Assembly (NCBI GenBank): GCA_027056215.1
Contig: JALULO010000252.1
Span: 1 to 6,273 of the forward strand
Direction of reading: 5' to 3'
Source: Campylobacterales bacterium
Lineage (GTDB): Bacteria > Campylobacterota > Campylobacteria > Campylobacterales > QNZT01
DNA length: 6,273 nucleotides
Made by a program: the position numbers and the translations under genes. Shown one piece after another: positions 1-5,460 of this stretch (position 1 is the stretch's first letter; each line of letters starts with the position of its first letter). The notes beneath the pieces are model-generated. The model saw only the letters and a program-made list of their open reading frames with translations, did no database searches and was not told the DNA's origin.

Positions 1-2
1 GT

Positions 3-626
3 AATACCCATGCCATGTTTACAGCAACCCATGCTGAGTATGAAGACCACTACTATAATCCTAATAAGCCCAAAGGAGGTATGATCGATAATTCTTTGGA
101 TCTGCTACCAGCAGTCCGAGGAATAACTACTATTGGCACCATGAGCGAAGAAACTATTAAAGGGATCACTAAGCTTAGAGGTGCTAGTGTGGAGGTGCCT
201 GAGGGGGCGGTGGTTAAGCAAGGAGGAAAGCTACCAGATTACCATAAAAACAATTTTCAAGATAAAGAATATATTAATCGCCAAGTTGACGGCGATGAAA
301 TTTTATATAGATACCATGGAGAAGACAATAAATTAGGAAGAACACACACATATGTCACGGATAAAAAATATAATAGCGAAGCAGAATTAAGAAATGATAC
401 TGCTATATTGAAAGAGTGGGGTACAGATATAACACAGGTTACAACTGTAAAACCACAAAGGGGAACTTGGATAAGCGAAGGCACAACTGCACCTCAAAAA
501 GGTATTACAGGTGAATATAGACAAGGTGGTGCATACCAAGGATTGATTGATACTAAAAATTTGCCTAAAAATACTATTATAAAAACAGACAATTTACCTA
601 AGGACTTTTATGATGAAACAAAATGA
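3..626 (+). CDS. C-terminal end of a CdiA-like polymorphic toxin (partial, 5' end outside window)
   Basis: The reading frame is open to the left edge, so the ATG at 15 is probably internal and only the last 207 residues of a larger exoprotein are visible. The last ~110 residues look like a contact-dependent toxin tip: an LYRYHG segment (about residues 101-106), then LGRTHTYVTD, a W near residue 139, GTWISEG and APQ (about 154-165), and a GGAYQG motif near the end. This order (Y-R-x-x-G, GR..T, W, G-T-x-x-x-E-G, Q, GG-x-Q) resembles compact toxin domains at the C-termini of CdiA, Rhs and related proteins, some of them thought to be ADP-ribosyltransferase-like. That enzyme activity is inference only. 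A small gene overlaps its 3' end, as expected for an immunity partner. Delivery to neighbouring cells by two-partner secretion is inferred from the CdiA-like fragment at 1722-2225. Confidence 0.7.
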   Translation, partial: NTHAMFTATHAEYEDHYYNPNKPKGGMIDNSLDLLPAVRGITTIGTMSEETIKGITKLRGASVEVPEGAVVKQGGKLPDYHKNNFQDKEYINRQVDGDEILYRYHGEDNKLGRTHTYVTDKKYNSEAELRNDTAILKEWGTDITQVTTVKPQRGTWISEGTTAPQKGITGEYRQGGAYQGLIDTKNLPKNTIIKTDNLPKDFYDETK

Positions 627-885
627 TATTATTGATATATACAAAAATATATATGATGAGCTAGAAAATGATAATTTAAAAAGGCTTTTTGAAAAAAAAA
701 TAGAATTATTATGTAGTCACTTTAGTGATTTTAATTTAGATGATGAGTTAAGATATATTTCTGGAATGTTAGCTCATATGCCTTTATGTAATAAAGATTT
801 TAAAATATTAAAAAATCTATACAGTGACATGTCCTGTATGTTGTCCTGTCCCACCGTCCCAAACCATAATCCCTCTAAAAAATGA
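610..885 (+). CDS. Probable immunity protein of the upstream toxin
   Basis: This 91-residue, acidic, mostly helical protein (rich in D, E, K, I and L, no signal peptide) starts inside the last codons of the toxin gene. AGGA at 601-604 sits 5 bases before the ATG at 610; a second ATG follows directly at 613, so the overlap is 17 or 14 bases. Position, size, overlap and strikingly AT-rich composition compared with the toxin gene all fit a cognate immunity protein, which would bind and neutralise the toxin in the cytoplasm. I do not recognise a named immunity family. The last dozen codons (from about 831, encoding MSCMLSCPTVP...) change to C-rich sequence and include the octamer TGTCCTGT twice, so the natural C-terminus may have been replaced by a recombination junction. 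The gene runs straight into a terminator hairpin that contains its stop codon. Confidence 0.68.
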   Translation: MMKQNDIIDIYKNIYDELENDNLKRLFEKKIELLCSHFSDFNLDDELRYISGMLAHMPLCNKDFKILKNLYSDMSCMLSCPTVPNHNPSKK

Positions 886-915
886 CTATTTTTTTAAAAA
901 AATCTGGTCATTTTT
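878..915. terminator. Bidirectional intrinsic terminator between convergent genes
   Basis: AAAAATGAC (878-886) is repeated inverted as GTCATTTTT (907-915), and the interior holds a further T7/A7 self-complementary stretch. Because the stem is A-rich on one side and T-rich on the other, it can give a U-tract on either strand. It lies between the ends of the immunity gene (+) and the GNAT toxin gene (-), and the immunity stop codon TGA is within the left arm. Confidence 0.65.
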
Positions 916-924
916 CTAACTACA

Positions 925-1476
925 CTAAATTTTATATATCATTTTCACACTTGCTTCACTCTCTTCTTGTGTGGCAAGTGAAGTAAAACCATTACGCTCA
1001 TAAAAGCCTATGACAGGGGTACACGCATAAGCATCTACAAGTATATATCTGCCACCAATGATGGTGTGAGATTGTTCTATAAGGTCAATAGCATTAAAAA
1101 GTAAAAACTCACCTATCCCCTTGCCTATATAATCATCATGAAGACCTAGCTGACCTATGAGATAAAAGTAAATACATTTTCTGTTTTTAGAAAATCCATC
1201 TATTTTTTTAATCACTTCTTTTGAAATACCTTCCGTTAAAATAGGTTTCATAGAGAGTGTAAAGTACCCAATGACGGTATCATCTTTTATGAGTAAATGA
1301 GTTTTAGATGTACCACGCTTTCCAAAATCCAAAGCTTTCTGATGCAAAAATTCTTCTAAATCTTTGTTTTTAGTACACTTAAATGAATGTATGAGGTTCT
1401 GAGAGTTTTCTATATGTGCTAGAGGTACTAAAGATAATGTACCAAGAAACGCCTCTAAATTATCTTCGGTAAGCAG
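925..1476 (-). CDS. GNAT-family acetyltransferase toxin of a TA pair, probable CTG start
   Basis: This is an acetyl-CoA-dependent N-acetyltransferase of the kind found as toxins in type II TA operons (TacT/AtaT-like, which acetylate aminoacyl-tRNA; substrate inferred from the family). With the start proposed here it has 183 residues. The acetyl-CoA loop is DDYIGKGIGEFLL (GKGIG about residues 118-122), and the motif-B signature FYERNGF is at about 158-164. The first conventional start codon in frame is TTG at 1347, but the 43 codons before it are open and read like the normal family N-terminus (LIHSFKC, KNKDLEEFLHQKA), so the protein clearly begins further upstream. The frame is bounded by a TAG at 1486-1488. 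Between them the best start is CTG at 1476-1474, which has AGGA seven bases upstream; there is no ATG, GTG or TTG. That start overlaps the antitoxin gene by 17 bases, consistent with coupled translation. An ATG-to-CTG decay that lowers or abolishes expression is an alternative. Confidence 0.8.
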   Translation of the reverse strand: MLTEDNLEAFLGTLSLVPLAHIENSQNLIHSFKCTKNKDLEEFLHQKALDFGKRGTSKTHLLIKDDTVIGYFTLSMKPILTEGISKEVIKKIDGFSKNRKCIYFYLIGQLGLHDDYIGKGIGEFLLFNAIDLIEQSHTIIGGRYILVDAYACTPVIGFYERNGFTSLATQEESEASVKMIYKI

Positions 1477-1642
1477 CGTGTTGTCCTAGCTTTGATTTTG
1501 CATTTGCAACACGAGAGAGTAAGGTTTTACGTTTTTTATCAAGGGCTACTCTCTCTTTGTTGTTAGCAAGAGATTCACACTTTTCTATAGATGCTATAGA
1601 AGCATCAGATAATTTAATATCTTCATAAAATACAGATGTCAT
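1460..1642 (-). CDS. Small antitoxin-like partner of the GNAT toxin
   Basis: This protein has 60 residues. The start is set at ATG 1642-1640 because AAGGAG stands nine bases upstream; a longer frame opening at 1723 would run through the promoter and is unlikely. The N-terminal half is acidic (FYEDIKLSD), while the C-terminal half is strongly basic and helical (KKRKTLLSRVANAKS...AAYRR). It lacks a clear ribbon-helix-helix (DUF1778) signature, so I cannot assign the usual TacA-type antitoxin family. Its role is inferred from being the first gene of a two-gene operon and overlapping the 5' end of the acetyltransferase, the standard order for type II TA pairs. The basic tail could bind DNA, the toxin or tRNA; nothing in the sequence decides this. 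Confidence 0.6.
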   Translation of the reverse strand: MTSVFYEDIKLSDASIASIEKCESLANNKERVALDKKRKTLLSRVANAKSKLGQHAAYRR

Positions 1643-1673
1643 AGCAATACTCTCCTTATTTTTAATTGAGATT

Positions 1674-1702
1674 AGTATACCATATTCCACTATAAAAGTA
1701 AA
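1674..1702 (-). promoter_or_regulatory. Promoter of the GNAT TA operon
   Basis: On the - strand, TTTACT (-35, 1702-1697) is separated by exactly 17 bases from TATACT (-10, 1679-1674), placed about 30 bases before the antitoxin start. A possible divergent + strand promoter for the CdiA fragment overlaps it (TTGAGA 1666-1671, TATAAA 1691-1696, long 19-base spacing), so the two transcripts may share a control region. Confidence 0.5.
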
Positions 1703-1721
1703 TACATGTAAAGGAGCATCC

Positions 1722-2225
1722 ATGACACAAAAGCGATACCGCTATTTTATGTTATGAGTACCTCTTTTATTTATTGTTCTCTACACTTATTTTCAAAATA
1801 ATCATAAAGTATTGACCAACCATTCTTTAGCTACAGCCATTACCACCGCCACACTAAGCACAGAAGATATACAAAACAAAGCAGACTACCACAGCATGAG
1901 CGGTGGAGTAAGTTACTCCCACTCTACGGTAGAAGAGAAGAAAAAAGACAATGGAGTCAAACCGGATATCGGTATGCTGCAAGAGGTAGAGAAGTCAAGT
2001 ACTACCCATACCGCCATAGCAGACAATACTCTCATACATATCACAGATAAAACAAAACAGTCACAAAACATAGACAGCATAAGCAGAGATACCGAACATG
2101 CCTCCTATGCCATGACCGAGATAAACACAGAAGTCCTGGACATCAGAGGTGACCTTGCCCAGGATGTAGCCAAAGATGGCTTTGAAAAAGTAGATGATAT
2201 AGCCATGAACTTTAGGATCAGGTAA
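1722..2225 (+). pseudogene. Displaced CdiA/filamentous-haemagglutinin fragment with in-frame stop
   Basis: The frame starts at ATG 1722 with AAGGAG five bases upstream, runs 11 codons (MTQKRYRYFML), meets TGA at 1755-1757, then stays open in the same frame to 2225. The part after the stop begins with a hydrophobic stretch (VPLLFIVLYTYF), so readthrough would give a positively charged N-terminus plus a membrane helix. From about 1830 it reads like the region near the end of CdiA/FHA exoproteins: ATLSTEDIQNKADY, SGGVSYSHS, KSSTTHTAIADNTLIHITD, SISRDTEHA, a recurring arrangement in large two-partner-secretion proteins of Campylobacterota. No beta-helix repeats, no toxin tip and no secretion domain remain. 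A TTG at 1812 opens an untagged 137-codon frame, but without a ribosome site it is a poor start. I read it as a remnant left by cassette exchange at the CDI locus, fused to an unrelated 5' end. Confidence 0.65.
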
Positions 2226-2257
2226 CAAACCACTAAAAAATAGAAAAAAGGTGTCAG

Positions 2258-2292
2258 GTGAACGTAATCGTAGTAAAATATTCGCTAAAATG
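2258..2292 (+). promoter_or_regulatory. Shared leader/promoter-like motif (third, short copy)
   Basis: The pattern GTGA, 4 bases, AATCGT, 8 bases, TTCGCT, AAAATG found here recurs with the same spacing (one extra T before AAAATG) inside the two 121-nt repeats at 2521 and 3961. In all three places it precedes a small gene or gene remnant with a good ribosome site. It may be a promoter with TAAAAT as -10, but no consensus -35 is visible. Confidence 0.4.
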
Positions 2293-2314
2293 ACCAAAAA
2301 AGGAGAGGTAAGCC

Positions 2315-2479
2315 ATGAAACATATCTTCACTCTCTTACTTCTCACTCTCAACCTTTTTACCAACATCCCACGCCAGATCACCTACAATAACCAACACCA
2401 ACCGTTGGTAATAGAATATACCAACGGCAACACAACTACGCATGGATACCACAACGCAGAGCAAATATATACCAGTTAG
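2315..2479 (+). CDS. Small secreted peptide, unknown function
   Basis: This short open frame has 54 codons, with a strong ribosome site (AAGGAGAGG, 2300-2308) six bases before the ATG. The product starts MKHIFTLLLLTLNLFTN, a compact Sec-type signal sequence (one basic residue, then a leucine-rich core). The remaining ~35 residues are polar and rich in N, Q, T, H and Y (QITYNNQHQ, YTNGNTTTHGYHN), with no cysteine. I do not recognise it. Export to the periplasm is inferred from the signal sequence. It lies between the CdiA fragment and the left leader repeat, with its own copy of the shared upstream motif, so it probably belongs with the micro-genes at 4077-4285 rather than with a TA operon. 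Confidence 0.55.
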   Translation: MKHIFTLLLLTLNLFTNIPRQITYNNQHQPLVIEYTNGNTTTHGYHNAEQIYTS

Positions 2480-2495
2480 CAACTAAAAAAGTTGC
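2479..2495 (+). terminator. Hairpin after the 54-codon gene
   Basis: GCAACT (2479-2484) and AGTTGC (2490-2495) form a six-pair stem with an A5 loop, starting at the last base of the stop codon of the small secreted-peptide gene. The T-rich tail is weak and delayed (ATATTTT from about 2501), so it is at best a modest terminator. Confidence 0.35.
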
Positions 2496-2509
2496 ACATC
2501 ATATTTTCG

Positions 2510-2630
2510 TAGTATTTTACGTGATCAGAATCGTGCCCATTTTTTCGCTTAAAATGGAGTTTTGAAGAGGAGGGTATTTTAAAGCCCTATGTAGATAGGG
2601 GCTATTTCGTATATTCTAAACTAAAAGGAG
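2510..2630 (+). repeat. 121-nt structured leader element, copy A (orphan)
   Basis: This copy is matched base for base without gaps by 3948-4068 (13 differences by hand count). A 43-base block, 2529-2571, is identical in both copies. Two hairpins can form: CCATTTT/AAAATGG with a 7-base loop (2537-2557), and CCCTAT/ATAGGG with loop GTAG (2585-2600). It ends in a ribosome site AAAAGGAG (2623-2630). Beyond it only a 15-codon frame from TTG 2640 is open, hydrophobic but short (PIFITYLLFF). The micro-gene seen after copy B is therefore missing or decayed here, replaced by the 3' end of the TA operon. Confidence 0.75.
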
Positions 2631-2666
2631 TTCTCGTAGTTGAATCCTATTTTCATTACTTATCTC

Positions 2667-3335
2667 CTATTTTTTCAAAAGATGTGATTTTAAATTTTCA
2701 TATGAGACAATATTCATTGTAGGCTTCTCAATCCCTTCAATATCAAAAGGATCCTCCTCTTTTGCCTCTATAAGCTGCACAATGTTTTTTGGTAGATAGG
2801 TAATACGATAATGCATTATAGTATCGATAAAATCTTTACCTGTATATCCGCACTCTTTCATGAGATAAACCATATCATAAAGATCTCTAATCTTGTTTCT
2901 GTCGAGCAATAGCAGAGATTTGAGTTTGAAGATGCTATCAATGGAGGCTATGCGTAGATGCTCCAAAGTATGTGCATTGTCTTCTTTAAGAATCTCACTC
3001 TCATAGATATTACTCGAAGGATTGATGATAAAATCGACCTTTACACCATCGATGATATAACGCTTCATGACTTCATTTATATCTCCACCCTCATTTATAG
3101 CAGTATCAATAATACCTTGTTCAAATTCCAAAGGAATAACCTCTTCAAAACTCTCTAAGAAATCAAGTTCTGGTAACTTTTCTGAAAATGGAAAACAGAT
3201 ATCAAGATCAAAACTTTCACGATGTGAAAGATGATAAGCTAGGGCAGTACCGCCTATGAGTATGGCTTTGTGTTCAGAAAAAAGAGGAATCTCTTTCAAT
3301 TTATCAAGTAAAACTTGGGTTTGCTGGTTTATCAT
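2667..3335 (-). CDS. DUF1814/AbiEii-type nucleotidyltransferase toxin
   Basis: This 222-residue protein has the nucleotidyltransferase core of the AbiEii/DUF1814 toxins. The motif GGTALAYHLSHRESFDLDICF (about residues 28-48) supplies the GG-T/S loop and the D-x-D metal ligands. VKVDFI (about 98-103) supplies the third acidic strand, and KLKSLLLLDRNKIRDLYDM (about 137-155) matches the conserved K...R..RD..D helix. Relatives (AbiEii, MenT) transfer nucleotides, in known cases to tRNA 3' ends, and so block translation; the target here is unknown. It is an outlying family member, shorter than the ~300-residue AbiEii proteins. All expected catalytic residues are present, so it should be active. 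Its ATG overlaps the antitoxin stop as ATGA with no ribosome site of its own, so translation is coupled to the antitoxin. Confidence 0.88.
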   Translation of the reverse strand: MINQQTQVLLDKLKEIPLFSEHKAILIGGTALAYHLSHRESFDLDICFPFSEKLPELDFLESFEEVIPLEFEQGIIDTAINEGGDINEVMKRYIIDGVKVDFIINPSSNIYESEILKEDNAHTLEHLRIASIDSIFKLKSLLLLDRNKIRDLYDMVYLMKECGYTGKDFIDTIMHYRITYLPKNIVQLIEAKEEDPFDIEGIEKPTMNIVSYENLKSHLLKK

Positions 3336-3766
3336 GCGGAAGCCAAAGTATCGTTAGTATGATTCATAACACTATCGATGAGTTTATCAGAGAGTTTATC
3401 TCTATGCTTCATAAGAGCTGCAAGTACTGTATCTTCTCCAAAAAACTCAATGAACTTTTGTACTACAAAGTCATTGTAAGCTCGTTTGAGGGTAGAGACA
3501 ATGAATATATCATTTGGTACCGACTTGGATAGATCATTATTCCAAAAAATTGCTCTTGGCATCCCTGCATCTATAAGCTGTTTGGCTGTTACCATTTTAG
3601 GAGTGGAAATGTTTTGAAGAAGTACCATAGCATATGCAGGTACTTTACCAGACTTTTTCCATCCTGCAACGGTGAAGTAGGGTATTTGAGCATATTGAGC
3701 GAATGTTTTTTTATTGATACCTTTGGCATTTAACATGGCTTCAAATATAGTATGATCTATTTTCAT
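3332..3766 (-). CDS. HTH antitoxin/repressor of the nucleotidyltransferase TA operon
   Basis: This protein has 144 residues. The start ATG 3766-3764 is chosen because AAGGAG lies six bases upstream; a longer frame from 3805 would begin inside the promoter. Residues ~15-45 (KGINKKTFAQYAQIPYFTVAGW, then KKSGKVPAYA) form a helix-turn-helix of the phage-repressor/XRE-like kind. Residues ~78-140 form a separate helical domain (LKRAYNDFVVQKFIEFFGED...), which I infer holds or antagonises the toxin. This differs from classic AbiEi, which has a winged-helix N-terminus, so the pair is a DUF1814 toxin with a different antitoxin type. Upstream, a perfect 14-bp inverted repeat brackets the promoter, which is what one expects if this protein represses its own operon. 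Confidence 0.78.
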   Translation of the reverse strand: MKIDHTIFEAMLNAKGINKKTFAQYAQIPYFTVAGWKKSGKVPAYAMVLLQNISTPKMVTAKQLIDAGMPRAIFWNNDLSKSVPNDIFIVSTLKRAYNDFVVQKFIEFFGEDTVLAALMKHRDKLSDKLIDSVMNHTNDTLASA

Positions 3767-3785
3767 AATGCACTCCTTACTTTCT

Positions 3786-3835
3786 ATAGTTGTCATTTTA
3801 ACCAATTTTTAGATATTTGTCAAAATGACAACTAT
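3786..3835 (-). promoter_or_regulatory. Promoter and operator of the nucleotidyltransferase TA operon
   Basis: On the - strand, TTGACA (-35, 3823-3818), a 17-base spacer and TAAAAT (-10, 3800-3795) make a near-consensus sigma-70 promoter. ATAGTTGTCATTTT (3786-3799) and AAAATGACAACTAT (3822-3835) are perfect 14-bp inverted repeats. One arm covers the -10 and the likely start point, and the other overlaps the -35 edge. Arm centres are 36 bp apart, so two bound dimers would close off both promoter elements. Confidence 0.8.
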
Positions 3836-3947
3836 TTATCTTCTCATTATTGAGTTACATAAGTATAGACTTTATAAATACTAGAGATTATCTTAAGTGT
3901 TATAAACTTAGCATTAAAGAATTTAAGTCTTTCATTTTTTTGAGTTC

Positions 3948-4068
3948 TAGTATTTTGCGTGACCAAAATCGTGCCCATTTTTTCGCTTAAAATGGAGTTT
4001 TGAAGAGGAAGATGTTTTAAAGCCCCGTGTATATAGGGGACATTTCGTATATTTTAAAGTAAAAGGAG
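3948..4068 (+). repeat. 121-nt structured leader element, copy B (in front of micro-genes)
   Basis: This is the second copy of the leader element, in the same orientation as copy A, so the TA operon lies between direct repeats. The first hairpin (CCATTTT/AAAATGG) is unchanged. The second is CCCC/GGGG (4023-4026 with 4036-4039), so the stem is kept although bases differ from copy A. It ends in AAAAGGAG (4061-4068) eight bases before the ATG of the 39-codon gene. It may be a promoter plus structured 5' leader, with TAAAAT at 3988-3993 a possible -10. Upstream, 3836-3947 is AT-rich and shows only a weak AAAGA/TCTTT hairpin followed by T7. Confidence 0.75.
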
Positions 4069-4076
4069 TCCTCATA

Positions 4077-4196
4077 ATGGATACGTATAGACCAAGTATA
4101 ACCGCTTTCTATACCACTTTGATAGTATTATTTTTTGGTATAATGATTATAGTCACGATAATAGCAAAAGAAATCAAAAAACTGGAGAAACTATAA
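4077..4196 (+). CDS. 39-residue single-helix membrane protein
   Basis: ATG at 4077 is preceded by AAAAGGAG at 4061-4068. The product has a short polar N-terminus (MDTYRPSI), one hydrophobic helix (about residues 10-29: FYTTLIVLFFGIMIIVTII) and a basic tail (AKEIKKLEKL). This predicts an inner-membrane helix with a cytoplasmic, possibly coiled, C-terminus. Size and shape are like type I TA toxins or small regulatory membrane proteins, but no family is recognised. It overlaps the next gene by one base (TAATG), so the two are made together. The structured leader upstream suggests control at RNA level. Confidence 0.6.
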   Translation: MDTYRPSITAFYTTLIVLFFGIMIIVTIIAKEIKKLEKL

Positions 4197-4285
4197 TGCA
4201 TATATTTATTGTAGCCACAATGCTCATAGCTCTTGTTGTAATGCGGGGGTATACCATATGGAAATTAAATAGTATTTCAGACTAA
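4196..4285 (+). CDS. 29-residue membrane peptide, coupled to the preceding gene
   Basis: The ATG shares its A with the stop of the 39-codon gene (TAATG), and GGAG stands ten bases upstream within that gene (4182-4185). The product MHIFIVATMLIALVVMRGY is a hydrophobic helix followed by a short polar tail (TIWKLNSISD). No known family is recognised. Coupling and shared topology suggest that the two peptides form a pair, for example a hetero-oligomer in the membrane; this is inference. It ends 34 bases from the convergent recombinase stop. Confidence 0.5.
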   Translation: MHIFIVATMLIALVVMRGYTIWKLNSISD

Positions 4286-4319
4286 ATAGTATCATATTTT
4301 GCTGATGATATATCACCTA

Positions 4320-5243
4320 CTATTGGTTTCCCAGGTAATGCTCTGTAATATCTGCCCTAAAATGTTTCATCTCCCAACTTACTCCCTGTAGAGCCTGCTC
4401 GTAACTGTAGCCTGCTTCCTGGTAGGCTCGAACACGATTTTGTGCAAAGGTCCAACGGAATCCATGGGTTCCCTGTGGTGTTATATCCAACCTCAAACAA
4501 CATTGACGGATATCATCTGCATACTCTTGATAATTTATTTTGAAAACAGGATGATACTCCAAATACCTGTCAAGTTCCTCATAGAGCCAAACAGGTACAA
4601 GAATATCTCCAATCTTTCCACCTTTCTCTTTGGTCTCAATTACCCCAACAAGCTTATTTTCAATTTCATCCATACGCAAATCCATGAGTTGTTCTTTGTA
4701 GATGCGCGTAACACCTTCTGCTCTTGCTCCACCATAAAATTGGATAGATGCCGCTATTATATGTTTAGTGCTTGAGAGACTGTTTATAAGTCTTTCGGGG
4801 TGAGGGTAAACCCTGCTATGATACCCATTTGCAAGCATGTTTTGTACACGGGCATAATGTAAAAGCTGATGGGATATTGAAAAGTTATAGATTCGATCTT
4901 CGCCATACATCAGCCTACAAAAATAACGTAATGCCCATTCTAATTTTCCAATAGCCGCAACAATCTTCTCCATGTATTGTCGGGAGGGATAATACTCTAT
5001 CTTGTAAGAGATATATGCATGAATATGTTCTGCTGTGATTTTCTCAAAATCTTTGAGCTTCCAGTGTTCTTTAAGGTAGTTACCCAGATTGTTCCATACA
5101 TTTCTGTATGTCTCCATGGTCTGAAATGATGCCACACATTGATAATATGGATGTTTCGAATCTATACGTTGATATTTCTTTGCACCTTCTACGAAGATCG
5201 CTTTTGTTAGTTGCCCTGTTTGATAATATACAGATCCTCTCAT
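4320..5243 (-). CDS. Tyrosine recombinase / integrase
   Basis: This 307-residue site-specific recombinase cuts and rejoins DNA through a 3'-phosphotyrosine intermediate. Residues ~40-110 form a SAM-like core-binding domain (TYRNVWNNLGNYLKEHW...). The catalytic domain follows with GGARAEGV (Arg174), a beta-hairpin lysine in KEKGGK (Lys207 or Lys210), HGFR (His260, Arg263), KHF (His294) and HYLG (Tyr303). All expected R-K-H-R-H-Y positions are filled, so it should be active. The ATG at 5243 has AAGGGA nine bases upstream. The protein ends four residues after the tyrosine, as in compact XerD-like enzymes. It probably moves the island or shuffles cassettes; the hairpins and TTTACA array just upstream are candidate binding sites. 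It could also be a resident integrase of an older element. Confidence 0.9.
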   Translation of the reverse strand: MRGSVYYQTGQLTKAIFVEGAKKYQRIDSKHPYYQCVASFQTMETYRNVWNNLGNYLKEHWKLKDFEKITAEHIHAYISYKIEYYPSRQYMEKIVAAIGKLEWALRYFCRLMYGEDRIYNFSISHQLLHYARVQNMLANGYHSRVYPHPERLINSLSSTKHIIAASIQFYGGARAEGVTRIYKEQLMDLRMDEIENKLVGVIETKEKGGKIGDILVPVWLYEELDRYLEYHPVFKINYQEYADDIRQCCLRLDITPQGTHGFRWTFAQNRVRAYQEAGYSYEQALQGVSWEMKHFRADITEHYLGNQ

Positions 5244-5343
5244 GGTTTATTTGTCCCTTATTGGGTGGTTTTTTTGTTGAGTCATTCTGCTTTTTTACCT
5301 TGTAGCATCCCAAGTTACTGTGCGGACAATGTACGCTACAGAG

Positions 5344-5460
5344 ACCTTTCAATGAAAGGTTTTCACTGTTGTAGTACCAAGTAGAAGTGTGAGAACTTTA
5401 CGCTACTTTATACCTGCGGATTAACGATACCCAGCCCTGTATCGACTCTTGGAAAAGAGT
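5344..5460. other. Hairpin cluster upstream of the recombinase
   Basis: The 5244-5692 interval has no supportable gene. It contains ACCTTTC/GAAAGGT (5344-5360, 3-base loop, then TTTT). Two directly adjoining hairpins follow: CGATAC/GTATCG (5425-5444, 8-base loop) and ACTCTT/AAGAGT (5445-5460, GGAA loop). The octamer TACGCTAC occurs at 5332 and 5399, and TGTAGC (5301-5306) is the inverse of GCTACA (5335-5340). It could be an attachment region, a structured 5' leader of the recombinase, or a small RNA. Confidence 0.4.

Noticed and set aside
257..484. Open frame on - strand inside the toxin gene; likewise 2958-3158 (+) inside the nucleotidyltransferase gene
   Set aside because: Both are shadows of well-supported genes on the other strand.
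1755..1757. TGA read as selenocysteine in the CdiA fragment
   Set aside because: No catalytic context for selenocysteine and no convincing SECIS-like hairpin directly after it; a nonsense mutation is simpler.
2061..2297. Open frame on - strand antisense to the CdiA fragment
   Set aside because: The opposite strand encodes recognisable CdiA/FHA-like sequence; the hydrophobic translation is a by-product.
2529..2560. Sigma-54 type promoter in the shared leader
   Set aside because: GG-N10-GC spacing is not present on either strand of the conserved block.
3983..4018. Tiny start-stop frames (ATG GAG TTT TGA; ATG TTT TAA) inside leader copy B
   Set aside because: The first has no ribosome site, and the second is not conserved in copy A, so a leader peptide is not supported.
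4440..4775. Open frame on + strand, 111 codons
   Set aside because: It is antisense inside the recombinase gene, across its catalytic region; no start signals and no recognisable protein.
5080..5352. Open frames on both strands (- 5080-5352, + 5108-5305)
   Set aside because: They overlap the recombinase start in other frames, lack ribosome sites and are low-complexity translations.
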